Shown here: piece by piece, positions 1 to 7,898 of the stretch
Numbering within the stretch: the stretch's first letter is position 1
Layout of the letters: the number at the start of each line of letters is the position of its first letter
Source of the DNA: Rhodanobacter lindaniclasticus
GTDB taxonomy: Bacteria > Pseudomonadota > Gammaproteobacteria > Xanthomonadales > Rhodanobacteraceae
DNA length: 62,490 nt
Direction of reading: 5' to 3'
Assembly (NCBI RefSeq): GCF_004799035.1
Contig: NZ_MWIO01000007.1
Coordinates: forward strand, 1-62,490
The notes under the pieces: generated by a model
What the model saw: only the letters and a program-made list of their open reading frames with translations
Databases searched by the model: none
What the model was told of the DNA's origin: nothing
Program-made: the position numbers and the translations under genes

Positions 1-135
1 ACATAAGTGTACTTCTTATTGAATAACTTAAATGACGTCTGAGACTCACAGCTCATTATTCGTCGGAAGCGTCAGATGATGACAAGCGACAGGTATGGGG
101 CTTAGTGAAAGTGTCCGCAGAATCGGGGTAGAACC

Positions 136-325
136 CTCTTTCCCGTCGGAACCCGACTCTTTTTCACCGGAGCGCGACTCTTTTCCAGCGGAACGCGGCA
201 CCCGACAGAGCCACGCCTGGCTCTTTTTCCTCGGCGCGCGACTCTTTTTCGGTCGCGCCTGGCTCTGCGGGGTCGGCTCCCGGCTCTTTCCCGGTGGAAC
301 CGGGCTTTTCCCCGCGCTCGCGCGG
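136..325. repeat. Degenerate 21-bp tandem repeat, about nine units
   Basis: A pyrimidine-rich core of the form CTCTTTTTC recurs at 136, 157, 178, 221, 242, 263, 284 and 305, a 21-bp period. One weak unit near 199 and a single-base shift lie between 178 and 221. Between cores the sequence is GC-rich (often CGG, GCGCG). Twenty-one bases equal seven codons, so reading frames look repetitive, but the one-base slip breaks every frame, so I do not call a protein here. The block sits 170 bp before the gene at 495. Confidence 0.75.
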
Positions 326-494
326 GATCGCCGGCACGGGCGAGGGCTTGCCCGCGCAGTCGCGCGAGTCGTGCACCTACGCTGCATCGCCTTTTGAGCC
401 TACGGCTGACGGGTGGGTAGCGGGCGGGTGGCACGTTACGCTGCGGCGCCGGCCAACGGACCGGCTTGTCTGCAACTCAATCAATGGAGTGAAC

Positions 495-989
495 ATGCCT
501 CAGAACCTGATCGATATCGACCTGAATGCCGAAGAGCTGGCGGCCATCGACAACGCCCTGGCTGCACTGGAGACGGGCTTTGCCTCGCTGATCGCGCTGA
601 CGCCCGACCAGCGTCACGGGCTGACCAAGATGGGCGACAAGTCCGAGGCGTTCTGCCGGCAGGCCGGTCACGTGTTCACCGACAACCCCGGCGTGCTGCC
701 CGGCAATTTCGACCTAGCGGGTTACCAGCGCGACATCGCCACGCTGGATGCGTTGCGCCCGCGTCTGGTGCGGCTGGGCAAGCTGCATCAGCGCGGCGTC
801 GACACCGAGATGGCGGTCGGCAGTGACCTGATGACCAATGCGCTGGAGGGTTACGCGGTGCTGAAGGTGGCCGGCAAGGGGCAGGGGCTGGATGAGGCGC
901 GCAAGGCGCTGGCCGCCCGTTTCGCCCGCGGTCCGCGCAATCCCGCACCGGCCAGTGAGCCGGCGCCGGGCGAGCCGCTGCCGGCCTGA
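495..989 (+). CDS. Conserved-looking hypothetical protein, 164 aa
   Basis: I cannot assign a function. The ATG at 495 is preceded by GGAGTGAAC, a good ribosome binding site, and this start is better than the upstream in-frame ATG at 294, which would run into the tandem repeat. The product is soluble, with no signal peptide or membrane segment. It is rich in Leu, Ala and Asp and probably mostly helical. A central patch reads LTKMGDKSEAFCRQA (about residues 50-64) and a later one LEGYAVLKVAGKGQG; these look like the conserved core of a small bacterial family known to me only as hypothetical. The tail is Pro/Ala-rich. It is monocistronic: a strong terminator follows and the next gene is convergent. 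Confidence 0.75.
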   Translation: MPQNLIDIDLNAEELAAIDNALAALETGFASLIALTPDQRHGLTKMGDKSEAFCRQAGHVFTDNPGVLPGNFDLAGYQRDIATLDALRPRLVRLGKLHQRGVDTEMAVGSDLMTNALEGYAVLKVAGKGQGLDEARKALAARFARGPRNPAPASEPAPGEPLPA

Positions 990-1010
990 TTCGTCATTTC
1001 CTGAAGTGGA

Positions 1011-1040
1011 AGAGGCCCCGCAAGCGGGGCCTCTTTTTTT
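1011..1040 (+). terminator. Intrinsic terminator after the 495-989 gene
   Basis: A perfect hairpin AGAGGCCCCGC / GCGGGGCCTCT is followed on the plus strand by a run of T, the classic rho-independent layout. There is no comparable T run on the other strand, so it mainly serves the upstream plus-strand gene. Confidence 0.9.
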
Positions 1041-1048
1041 GCTGGCGA

Positions 1049-1396
1049 TCAGTGGCGCTGGCGGTGGATGGCGCGGCTGTTGCGGTTTTCCGCGCGGTTG
1101 AGGCGGCGGGTTTCGCCCTTGGTCAGGTGGCCGTTGTGCTTCGCTTCGGCGGCGCTTTCGCGCTGGGCGATGTTGGCGGCGCGGCGCTGGTCATTGGCCG
1201 CCTGCTTCGGCGTGATGGTGCCGTTGGCGACGCCTTTCGCGATGCGCGCCTGCTGGTTGTCGATGCGCTGGTTGACCTCGTTGACGCGGGGGTGACCGGG
1301 GACGGTGGTGTCGGCGGCCATCGCGCTGGCGCTGGCGAACGCGGTGCAGGCGATCAGGCTGAGCAGACCGAGGCGGATCATCGAAGCGTGGTTCAT
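1049..1396 (-). CDS. Small secreted basic protein with an internal repeat
   Basis: A 115-aa protein. Residues 1-27 form a signal peptide (hydrophobic GLLSLIACTAFASASAMA, cleavage after AMA), so the product should be periplasmic or secreted. The mature part is highly polar, rich in Arg, Asn, Gln and His. It appears to contain two related segments of about 35 residues: QQARIAKGVANGTITPKQA with RRAANIAQRE, then HNGHLTKGETRRLNRAENRNSRAI. I recall similar short proteobacterial proteins of unknown function. The longer open frame upstream overlaps the XRE regulator region antisense and is not used. It is convergent with the 495-989 gene. Confidence 0.75.
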   Translation of the reverse strand: MNHASMIRLGLLSLIACTAFASASAMAADTTVPGHPRVNEVNQRIDNQQARIAKGVANGTITPKQAANDQRRAANIAQRESAAEAKHNGHLTKGETRRLNRAENRNSRAIHRQRH

Positions 1397-1507
1397 GACG
1401 GTGTCCTTCAGTGTGTGAGGCCGGCGGTGGGGTACTGCCATGTCGTGCCGGACGAACGGCGGCATGCCGGAAGGAGAACGCCGCTCGGGGCCACGGGTTG
1501 ACGGCGT

Positions 1508-1604
1508 CACAAACGGGTCAGGTCCACTTTCCCGAACCGGCCTCGTTTCCGGCCCAATCATTTCTGTTGCCCCGGTGGACAGACGCCGGCGAGTCACGCA
1601 ATGA
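1508..1604 (+). repeat. Dispersed intergenic repeat, copy 1
   Basis: This roughly 97-bp segment starts CACAAACGGG, contains GGTCCACTTTCCCGAACCGG and ends near GACGCCGGCGAGTCACG. It recurs at 3244-3368 in the same orientation. Copy 1 lacks a 26-base internal stretch present in copy 2. It makes up most of the recognisable content of the 363-base gap between 1397 and 1759. The GGTCAGGTCCACTTTC start resembles short repeats I associate with small non-autonomous elements in gammaproteobacteria; that link is recollection. Confidence 0.75.
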
Positions 1605-1759
1605 GGATGGCGACGACGAATGGCGATTCGGCGATCTGCTCTACCGTACAGATGCCGCTCACCTGCGCACGCCGGGTTCCTTGCCCTGCATTCCGGCCCA
1701 TGCTCCCCCCGTTTCACGCCCGCTAACATGCGGCGGACTTTCCTGCAGCAGGTGCAAAC

Positions 1760-2584
1760 ATGGTGTCGACGAACGCAGGCTTCGCGCAGCCGCATCCGCC
1801 GATTGGCGCGTTGCTGCGCGAGTGGCGCACCACCCGACGCATGAGCCAGCTCGAGCTGGCGCTGGAAGCGGGCATCTCTGCCCGGCACCTGAGCTACGTC
1901 GAAACAGGGAAAGCACGCGCCAGCCGCGAGTTGATCGGCCGGCTGGCGGATGTGTTCGCCATGCCGCTGCGCGAGCGCAACGCGCTGCTGCTGGCCGGTG
2001 GCTACGCGCCGCAGTATCAGGAGAACGCGCTGGCGGCGCCGGCGTTGGAGCGGATGCGGCAGGCGATCGAGCTGATCATCGCGCACCAGGAGCCTTATCC
2101 CGCCTTCGTCATCGACCGGCAATGGAACGTGCTGATGGCCAACGCTGCGGCGGTGCGGGTCAATCAGCTGCTGATGGACGGCCGCGAGAGCCGGCATGCC
2201 AACCTGCTGCACCAGGTGTTCGATCCGGACGATTTCCGCTCGGTGATCGTCAACTGGCCGGAGGTGGCGGAAAAGTTCATTCGCCATGTCCATGAGCAGC
2301 TCGCCGCCGTGCCGACCGATCGCACGCTGCAGGATCTGCTGGCCGACGTGCTGGCTTATCGCGACGTGCCCGCGCACTGGCGTCTCCGCGATCTGCAGGA
2401 CATGCCGGCGCCGGTGCTCACGCTGGTATTCCGCAGCCGGCTGGGTGAGCTGCGTTTCTTCGAGACCATCACGACGTTCTCGATGCCGCGCGACGTGACG
2501 CTGGACGAGCTGCGCATCGAATGCGCGTTCCCCGCCGACGACCACACCGCCGCGGTCTGTGCCGGGCTGGCGGCATCGGCCTGA
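1760..2584 (+). CDS. XRE-family regulator with MmyB-like ligand-binding domain
   Basis: A 274-aa transcription factor. Residues about 15-70 are a Cro/C1-type helix-turn-helix (MSQLELALEAGISARHLSYV followed by ETGKARAS, the usual XRE recognition region). The rest (about 100-265) matches the MmyB-like domain that follows such helix-turn-helix modules, with the typical run PAFVIDRQWNVLMANAAA and later RLGELRFFETITTF. Members often control one or two neighbouring metabolic genes. The next gene on the same strand (2669) is a candidate target: an 11-bp palindrome, ACCTGACAGGT, lies between them at 2595-2605. Confidence 0.85.
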   Translation: MVSTNAGFAQPHPPIGALLREWRTTRRMSQLELALEAGISARHLSYVETGKARASRELIGRLADVFAMPLRERNALLLAGGYAPQYQENALAAPALERMRQAIELIIAHQEPYPAFVIDRQWNVLMANAAAVRVNQLLMDGRESRHANLLHQVFDPDDFRSVIVNWPEVAEKFIRHVHEQLAAVPTDRTLQDLLADVLAYRDVPAHWRLRDLQDMPAPVLTLVFRSRLGELRFFETITTFSMPRDVTLDELRIECAFPADDHTAAVCAGLAASA

Positions 2585-2594
2585 TGCGCGCATG

Positions 2595-2605
2595 ACCTGA
2601 CAGGT
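2595..2605. promoter_or_regulatory. Palindrome, possible operator for the XRE/MmyB regulator
   Basis: ACCTG-A-CAGGT is a perfect odd palindrome in the 84-base gap between the regulator stop and the next gene. Its size and position suit a dimeric helix-turn-helix operator. The link to this regulator is inference from location only. Confidence 0.4.
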
Positions 2606-2668
2606 TATTGAGCGCGCCGGCCCGGCCGTCCATCCTCGGCGCCTCTCGAAACCATCAGGATCGTCACG

Positions 2669-3205
2669 ATGAACAAGCCTTTCGCATCACTCCGGCGCTG
2701 GGTGCCGGCCCTCGCCATGTCGCTTGCTGTCGGGTCGGCGACGGCCGCATCGCAGGCCGCGCCGCCGTACGCCCGGCTCGCAGGGCACTGGACCGTGCAG
2801 CAGTCGATGTGGACAACGCCGGGGGCGCCTGCGGTGGTCGATCACGGCACCGCGACCTATGCCCTGGTGCTCGGCGATCGCGACTTGCGGCAGCAGCTTC
2901 GCATCGCGTCGAGCAAGCCGTTCGAGGGCCTGGGATATATCGGCCGGGACGGTGCCACCGGCAGGTATTTCAGCAGTTGGATGGATACCAATTTCTCGGG
3001 GATGATCCTTGCCCGCGGCAGCTACGACGCGGCGAGCCGGAGCTACACGTTCACCGGCGAGATGGCCGGCAACGACGGCTCGCCGGTGCCGGTGCGCGAA
3101 GTCATGCGCATCGCCGACGACGATCATTTCGTCTACGAGTACTACGAGACCCGCAACGGCAAGGAGGCCCTGGCCGTCAGCCTGCAGTACACGCGGCTGG
3201 ACTGA
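2669..3205 (+). CDS. Exported DUF1579-like protein
   Basis: A 178-aa protein with an N-terminal signal peptide (twin-charged start, then VPALAMSLAVGSATAAS). The mature part resembles the DUF1579 family of secreted proteins with unknown ligand: it opens with a GHWTVQQSMWTTPG segment, continues with repeated beta-strand patterns (GYIGRDGATGRYFSSWMDT, GEMAGNDGSPVPVREV) and ends EALAVSLQYTRLD. That pattern suggests a small beta-barrel, lipocalin-like binding fold. It follows the XRE regulator by 84 bases and may be controlled by it. I am fairly sure of the export and less sure of the family. Confidence 0.7.
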   Translation: MNKPFASLRRWVPALAMSLAVGSATAASQAAPPYARLAGHWTVQQSMWTTPGAPAVVDHGTATYALVLGDRDLRQQLRIASSKPFEGLGYIGRDGATGRYFSSWMDTNFSGMILARGSYDAASRSYTFTGEMAGNDGSPVPVREVMRIADDDHFVYEYYETRNGKEALAVSLQYTRLD

Positions 3206-3243
3206 GTGGCCGGCCCGGGCTCTACCGCGTTTTGCCGTACCGA

Positions 3244-3368
3244 CACAAACGGGGCCAGGTCCACTTTCCCGAACCGGCCTCGTTTCGAGCTGTTTCCCTG
3301 CGCCGTTCCCGCCGGCCCAAGCATTTCTGTTGCCCCGGTGGATAGACGCCGGCGAGTCGCGTGACGAG
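3244..3368 (+). repeat. Dispersed intergenic repeat, copy 2
   Basis: The same element as 1508-1604, with long identical blocks (GGTCCACTTTCCCGAACCGG, CATTTCTGTTGCCCCGGTGG). A 26-base stretch rich in CTG and CCG is present only here. It occupies much of the 297-base gap before the TonB-dependent receptor. Confidence 0.75.
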
Positions 3369-3502
3369 TGCACCCATCGGCAAGGCTGTCGCCACGAAAG
3401 TGATCCCGCGCACGTACTACCAATGGAGGCCTTTTTCGACGCCAGGGGTCGGAGTAGCTTGCGTTGAGGGGGGAGTGCAGCGGCCATGCGGAGGGAGTCA
3501 AC

Positions 3503-6157
3503 ATGCATAACCATGCAGGGATCAACGTGGTTCTTTTGCGCGCCATTCGCGCGGCGCTTGCCGCCGCGGCGCTGGTCGCGTGCTCGGTGCAGGCGCAGGA
3601 CGCGGGTGCGTCGGACAGCGGACAGGCCCAGGCGACCGCGGCACAGGGAAGCAACCCGGCGGCGAAGGCCAAGTCGACCACCACCCTGCAGGAAGTGGTG
3701 GTGACCGGCACGCACCGGGCCGGCCTGTCGCCGACCGAATCCATTTCGCCGATCGATGCATTCAGCGGCAGCCAGATCGCGAAGCAGTCGTCGGCAGACC
3801 TCACCGACGCGCTGACCAACATCGTGCCGTCGCTGACTACCCAGCGCTTTCCCATCGCCGACGGCACGTCGTTCGTGCGGCCGGTGTCGCTGCGCAACCT
3901 GTCGCCCGACCAGACCCTGGTGCTGGTCGACGGCGTGCGCTTCCACCGTTCGGCGCTGGTCAACCTGCAGATCGATCCGCTGGGTACCTTCAACCAGGGC
4001 GCGCAGGCGGTCGATTTCTCGGTGTTCCCGTCCAACGCGATCGAGCGCGTCGAAGTGCTGCGTGATGGCGCCTCGGTGCTGTACGGATCGGACGCGATCG
4101 CCGGCGTGGTCAACGTCATCCTCAAGAAGGCTTCCTCGGGCGTGACGGTCAGCGCGCAGGTGGGCCAGTACGGCAAGGGCGATGGCAACCTGCGGCGCTA
4201 CGACGCCGATGCGGGATTCCCGCTCGGCGCCGATGGTTTCGTGCACGTGAGTGCCGAGCGCGAAACCACCGACCCCACCTCGCGCGGGATGCCGCAAGCG
4301 GACGCGGCGGCCGTCGCGGCCGCGGTCGGTGCGGACCAGGTGCCGTACGACGGCTTCGGCCAGCGCTGGGGCGACCCGCAGACCAAGACCAACAAGCTGT
4401 TCGTCAACGCCGGCCTGCCGCTGGCCGGCGACGCGCAGCTCTACGCCACGGGCAGCTTCATGGACAAGAAGGTCCTGTCCAGCTTCTTCTATCGCAACCC
4501 GGTCTTGCCGGCCCAGTACGGCATCGGCGGCCGCTCCACCCTGGTCAGCTACGCCGATGGCACCCTGACCCCGGCGAACGCGCCCCAGTCGCTGGTGGAC
4601 AGCATCGTGGCCGGTGGTGGCGACCCGGCGAACTACCTCACGGCCAACGCGGCAAGCCCCAGCGGCTGGGTGCTGCTGAACCCGATCTACACGCAGTTCC
4701 CGGGCGGCTACAGCCCGCTGTTCGGTGCGGACATCAGCGATCACCAGCTGGTCGGCGGCGTGCGTGGCGGCGGGCAGAGCAACCTGCAGTGGGACCTGCA
4801 CTACCGCACCGGCAGCAACGAGGTCGACTACCAGCTGAAGGGTTCGATCAACCCGAGCCTGGGCAGCCTGTCGCCCACCAACTTCCACCCCGGCAAGCTG
4901 ACCCAGCGCGAGCAGGGCGCCGGTGCGGATTTCGTCCGTTCGTTCGACGACTCGCCGCTCACGCTCGCCTTCGGCGCGAATTGGCGCCAGGAGACCTACA
5001 TCATCCACCAGGGCGACGCCGGTTCGATCGAGGTGGGGCCGACCGCGTCGGTGTTCGGGGTGGGCTCGGATGCCTTCCAGGGCTTCCCGGCCAACGCGGC
5101 CGGGCGCTTCACGCAGAACAGCGAGGCCGCCTACGTCGACGCCGAGACGAACTTCACCGACCAGTGGTCCGGCGCGGCGGCCGTGCGCTACGAGCGTGCG
5201 GACAACTACGGCTCCAAGATCGTGTACAAGCTTTCCAGCCGTTACGCGTTCACCGACGCGTTCGCGCTGCGCGGTACGTACAACACCGGCTTCCGCACGC
5301 CGACCCCGGGCCAGGCGAACACGCTGAATGTCACCACCACGGCGAACGCCCAGGGTGGCTTGATACCCGCCGGCACCTATCCGGTCGACAACCCGGTGGC
5401 GCGCGCGCTCGGTTCCAAGCCGCTGAAGACCGAAACCTCCAGGAGCCTGTCCCTCGGCGCCGTGTGGACGCCACTCGACAACGTCACGACAACCCTGGAC
5501 TACTACCGGATCAGGATCGACGACCGCATCGGCCTGGTCAGCAACAGCGTGACCCAGGCCACCGTGGACCAGCTCGCCGCCGGCGGCTATCCGAACGCGC
5601 AGTTGCTGCTCGGCAGCGACGCCAGTTATTTCGGCAATGCGTTCGGGTCCGACATCCGCGGCATCGACTTCGTGGTCGATACGCGGCATCAGCTGGGCAA
5701 TGGCAGGCTCAACATCGACTTCCGCTACAACCGCAACAAGCAGAACGTGGTCAAGGTGCAGCCGGACACGCTCAACGACGATTTCGTGTACGACCTCGAA
5801 CACCAGGTGCCCAGGAGCCGGTCGGTGCTCAGCTTCGACTACGCGCTGCACCGATTCGACGCCATCGCGCGGATCAACCATTACGGCAGCTGGAGCACCA
5901 CGGTCGGCCTGTTCGGCAGCAACAACCCGCCGGAGGACGTGAATCACTACAGCGGCAAGACGCTGCTCGATCTGGAGGCCAGCTACAAGTTCAACGACAC
6001 CTTGTCGGTGGCCATTGGCGGCAACAACGTCTTCGACACCTACCCCGGCAAGGAGCAGAACGCCACGCTGCAGTTCCTTGGCGTCAAATACGCGCTCACC
6101 TCGCCGTTCGGTTTCAACGGGGCGTTCTGGTACGCGCGCGTGACAGCCAGCTTCTGA
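3503..6157 (+). CDS. TonB-dependent outer-membrane receptor
   Basis: An 884-aa outer-membrane transporter that would take up a large or scarce nutrient using TonB energy; the substrate cannot be read from sequence. I chose the ATG at 3503 because GGAGGGAG lies just upstream and a signal peptide (LLRAIRAALAAAALVACSVQ) follows at once; the open frame starts at 3464. A TonB-box-like EVVVTGTHR is at residues 64-72. The plug follows, with LVDGVRFHRSALV and ERVEVLRDGASVLYGSDAIA. The barrel occupies the C-terminal two thirds and ends in the usual aromatic residue (VTASF). The two exported amidohydrolases downstream are on the same strand but 300 bases away, so co-transcription is uncertain. Confidence 0.92.
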   Translation: MHNHAGINVVLLRAIRAALAAAALVACSVQAQDAGASDSGQAQATAAQGSNPAAKAKSTTTLQEVVVTGTHRAGLSPTESISPIDAFSGSQIAKQSSADLTDALTNIVPSLTTQRFPIADGTSFVRPVSLRNLSPDQTLVLVDGVRFHRSALVNLQIDPLGTFNQGAQAVDFSVFPSNAIERVEVLRDGASVLYGSDAIAGVVNVILKKASSGVTVSAQVGQYGKGDGNLRRYDADAGFPLGADGFVHVSAERETTDPTSRGMPQADAAAVAAAVGADQVPYDGFGQRWGDPQTKTNKLFVNAGLPLAGDAQLYATGSFMDKKVLSSFFYRNPVLPAQYGIGGRSTLVSYADGTLTPANAPQSLVDSIVAGGGDPANYLTANAASPSGWVLLNPIYTQFPGGYSPLFGADISDHQLVGGVRGGGQSNLQWDLHYRTGSNEVDYQLKGSINPSLGSLSPTNFHPGKLTQREQGAGADFVRSFDDSPLTLAFGANWRQETYIIHQGDAGSIEVGPTASVFGVGSDAFQGFPANAAGRFTQNSEAAYVDAETNFTDQWSGAAAVRYERADNYGSKIVYKLSSRYAFTDAFALRGTYNTGFRTPTPGQANTLNVTTTANAQGGLIPAGTYPVDNPVARALGSKPLKTETSRSLSLGAVWTPLDNVTTTLDYYRIRIDDRIGLVSNSVTQATVDQLAAGGYPNAQLLLGSDASYFGNAFGSDIRGIDFVVDTRHQLGNGRLNIDFRYNRNKQNVVKVQPDTLNDDFVYDLEHQVPRSRSVLSFDYALHRFDAIARINHYGSWSTTVGLFGSNNPPEDVNHYSGKTLLDLEASYKFNDTLSVAIGGNNVFDTYPGKEQNATLQFLGVKYALTSPFGFNGAFWYARVTASF

Positions 6158-6177
6158 CCGGTCGTCGCCATGCTGGA

Positions 6178-6207
6178 CCGTCTCCCCGGGTGTACCCGGG
6201 GAGACGG
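6178..6207 (+). terminator. Hairpin after the TonB-dependent receptor
   Basis: CCGTCTCCCCGGG / CCCGGGGAGACGG forms a perfect stem 20 bases after the receptor stop codon. There is no T run, so it may be a weak or factor-dependent terminator, or a transcript-end stabiliser. The rest of the 6158-6464 gap shows no convincing gene. Confidence 0.55.
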
Positions 6208-6464
6208 CAGGTTCAGCCGCGGGCTCCATCCACGGCGCAGGGCGGTCGAGAACGAAGAGGACGACCACCGCCAGCGTGGTCCCGCCCGTGATGGCCCAGC
6301 CGACGAGCGCACTCTCCGCAGCCGCGGTAGCTGGCACACCGCCCCGCGCCTCCGCAAGCGAGACTTTGCCGCCGCTTCCATGTACGGTTTGCGGACGGCG
6401 ACAACGGACGCGCCGCACATCGCCGCCAGGGTTGGCGTGGCTTGGGGCCGACTCGGGAGCAAAG

Positions 6465-7898
6465 ATGAAATCGTCATGTATGCGCGCGGCGATGCTTGCC
6501 GCATGGCTGGGGGTATCCGTCGGGGTGGCCGCCCAGGCCGCGACACCGCAACCCACCGAATTCCCGTCGAACGCCTTTCCGTCCACCTACCAGCCGCTGC
6601 CCTCGCAGACCACGCTGATCCAGCACGCGACGATCTACACGGGTACCGGCGAGCGCATCGACGATGGGTCGGTGCTGCTGCGTGACGGCAAGGTCGCGGC
6701 GATCGGCAAGCAGGTCGAGGCGCCGGCCGGTGCGGTGGTGATCGATGCCGAGGGCAAGTTCGTCACGCCCGGGCTGATCGACGTGCATTCGCATCTGGGC
6801 GTCTATCCGTCGCCATCGGTGGAGGCCACCGCCAACGGCAACGAGATGACCAACCCGACCACGCCGCAGGTGATGGCCGAGCATTCGGTGTGGCCGCAGG
6901 ACCCGGGCTTCAACACCGCGCGCGCCGGTGGCGTGACCACGCTGGAAATCCTGCCCGGTTCCGGCAACCTGATCGGCGGCCGCAGCGTGGTGTTGAAGAA
7001 CGTGCCGGCCACCACGGTGCAGGGAATGAAATTTCCGGATGCGCCGTACGGCCTGAAGATGGCCTGTGGCGAGAACCCGATGCGGGTCTACGGCAGCCGC
7101 CACCAGTTTCCGTCGACGCTGATGGGCGACGTCGCCGGCTACCGGCAGGCCTTCGCCGATGCGCAGGCCTACGACCGCGAGTGGAAGGCGTGGGAAGCCA
7201 AGGTCAAGGCCAAGGGTGCCGCCGATGCCGGCCCGCCGCCCAAGCGCGACCTCGGCAAGGAAACCCTGGCCGAGGTGCTCGACGGCAGGATCCGCGTGCA
7301 GATGCACTGCTACCGCGCCGACGAGATGGCCGCCTTGCTCGATGTGGCGCAGGAGTTCGATTTCAAGATCGCCGCGTTCCACCACGCCGTCGAGGCGTAC
7401 AAGATTCCGCACCTGCTGGCCAAGGCCGACACCTGCGCGGCGATGTGGGCCGACTGGTGGGGCTTCAAGATGGAAGCGTGGGACGGCATCCGCGCCAACA
7501 TCGCGATGGTCGATGCCGGCGGCGCCTGCGCGATGATCCACTCGGACGACGAGAACGGCATCCAGCGCCTCAACCAGGAAGTGGCCAAGGCGCTGGCGGC
7601 AGGGCGGCGCGCCGGGCTCGACATCAGCAAGGAGCACGCGGTGATGTGGATGACGCTCAACCCGGCCAAGGCGCTGGGCCTGGCCGACCGCATCGGCTCG
7701 CTGGAACCGGGCAAGGATGCCGACGTGGTGATCTGGAGCGCCGACCCGTTCAGCGTCTACGCGCGCACCGAGAAGGTGTTCCTCGACGGCGCCGTGGTGT
7801 ACGAACGCGACGATCCGCAGCGGCAATCGACCTCCGATTTCATGCTGGGCAGCTTCATCGACCCGCATGCCGACGCCGCAGGGGAGGGCGCACGATGA
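6465..7898 (+). CDS. Exported metal-dependent amidohydrolase (imidazolonepropionase-like)
   Basis: A 477-aa hydrolase of the amidohydrolase superfamily. The signal peptide covers about residues 1-27 (MLAAWLGVSVGVAAQAA). The metal site is complete in outline: the HxH motif is in GLIDVHSHLG (His108, His110), with further candidate ligands in RVQMHCYRADE, AAFHHAVEAY and the Asp pair of MIHSDDENG. The C-terminal GSLEPGKDADVVIWSADP is the normal end of the small beta domain. The reaction is probably hydrolysis of a cyclic amide or peptide-like substrate in the periplasm; exact substrate unknown. The start is placed at the ATG before the signal peptide. Its stop overlaps the start of the next gene (ATGA), so the two are translationally coupled. 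Confidence 0.88.
   Translation: MKSSCMRAAMLAAWLGVSVGVAAQAATPQPTEFPSNAFPSTYQPLPSQTTLIQHATIYTGTGERIDDGSVLLRDGKVAAIGKQVEAPAGAVVIDAEGKFVTPGLIDVHSHLGVYPSPSVEATANGNEMTNPTTPQVMAEHSVWPQDPGFNTARAGGVTTLEILPGSGNLIGGRSVVLKNVPATTVQGMKFPDAPYGLKMACGENPMRVYGSRHQFPSTLMGDVAGYRQAFADAQAYDREWKAWEAKVKAKGAADAGPPPKRDLGKETLAEVLDGRIRVQMHCYRADEMAALLDVAQEFDFKIAAFHHAVEAYKIPHLLAKADTCAAMWADWWGFKMEAWDGIRANIAMVDAGGACAMIHSDDENGIQRLNQEVAKALAAGRRAGLDISKEHAVMWMTLNPAKALGLADRIGSLEPGKDADVVIWSADPFSVYARTEKVFLDGAVVYERDDPQRQSTSDFMLGSFIDPHADAAGEGAR

Noticed and set aside
136..325. CRISPR array
   Set aside because: The units are 21 bases in total with no unique spacers, the repeats are degenerate, and there are no cas genes.
46..434. 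Arg/Lys/Ser repeat proteins on the minus strand and a plus-strand frame at 95-397
   Set aside because: The repetitive look comes from the 21-bp tandem repeat, and a one-base slip disrupts each frame. No plausible start signal.
6160..6400. A possible small membrane protein on the minus strand (hydrophobic run GWAITGGTTLAVVVLFVLD)
   Set aside because: No ATG or GTG start in a suitable place, and the frame continues without stop into antisense of the receptor.
2687..6586. A 1299-codon open frame on the minus strand
   Set aside because: It is fully antisense to the TonB-dependent receptor and the DUF1579 gene and has His/Arg/Val-rich composition typical of antisense frames in GC-rich DNA.
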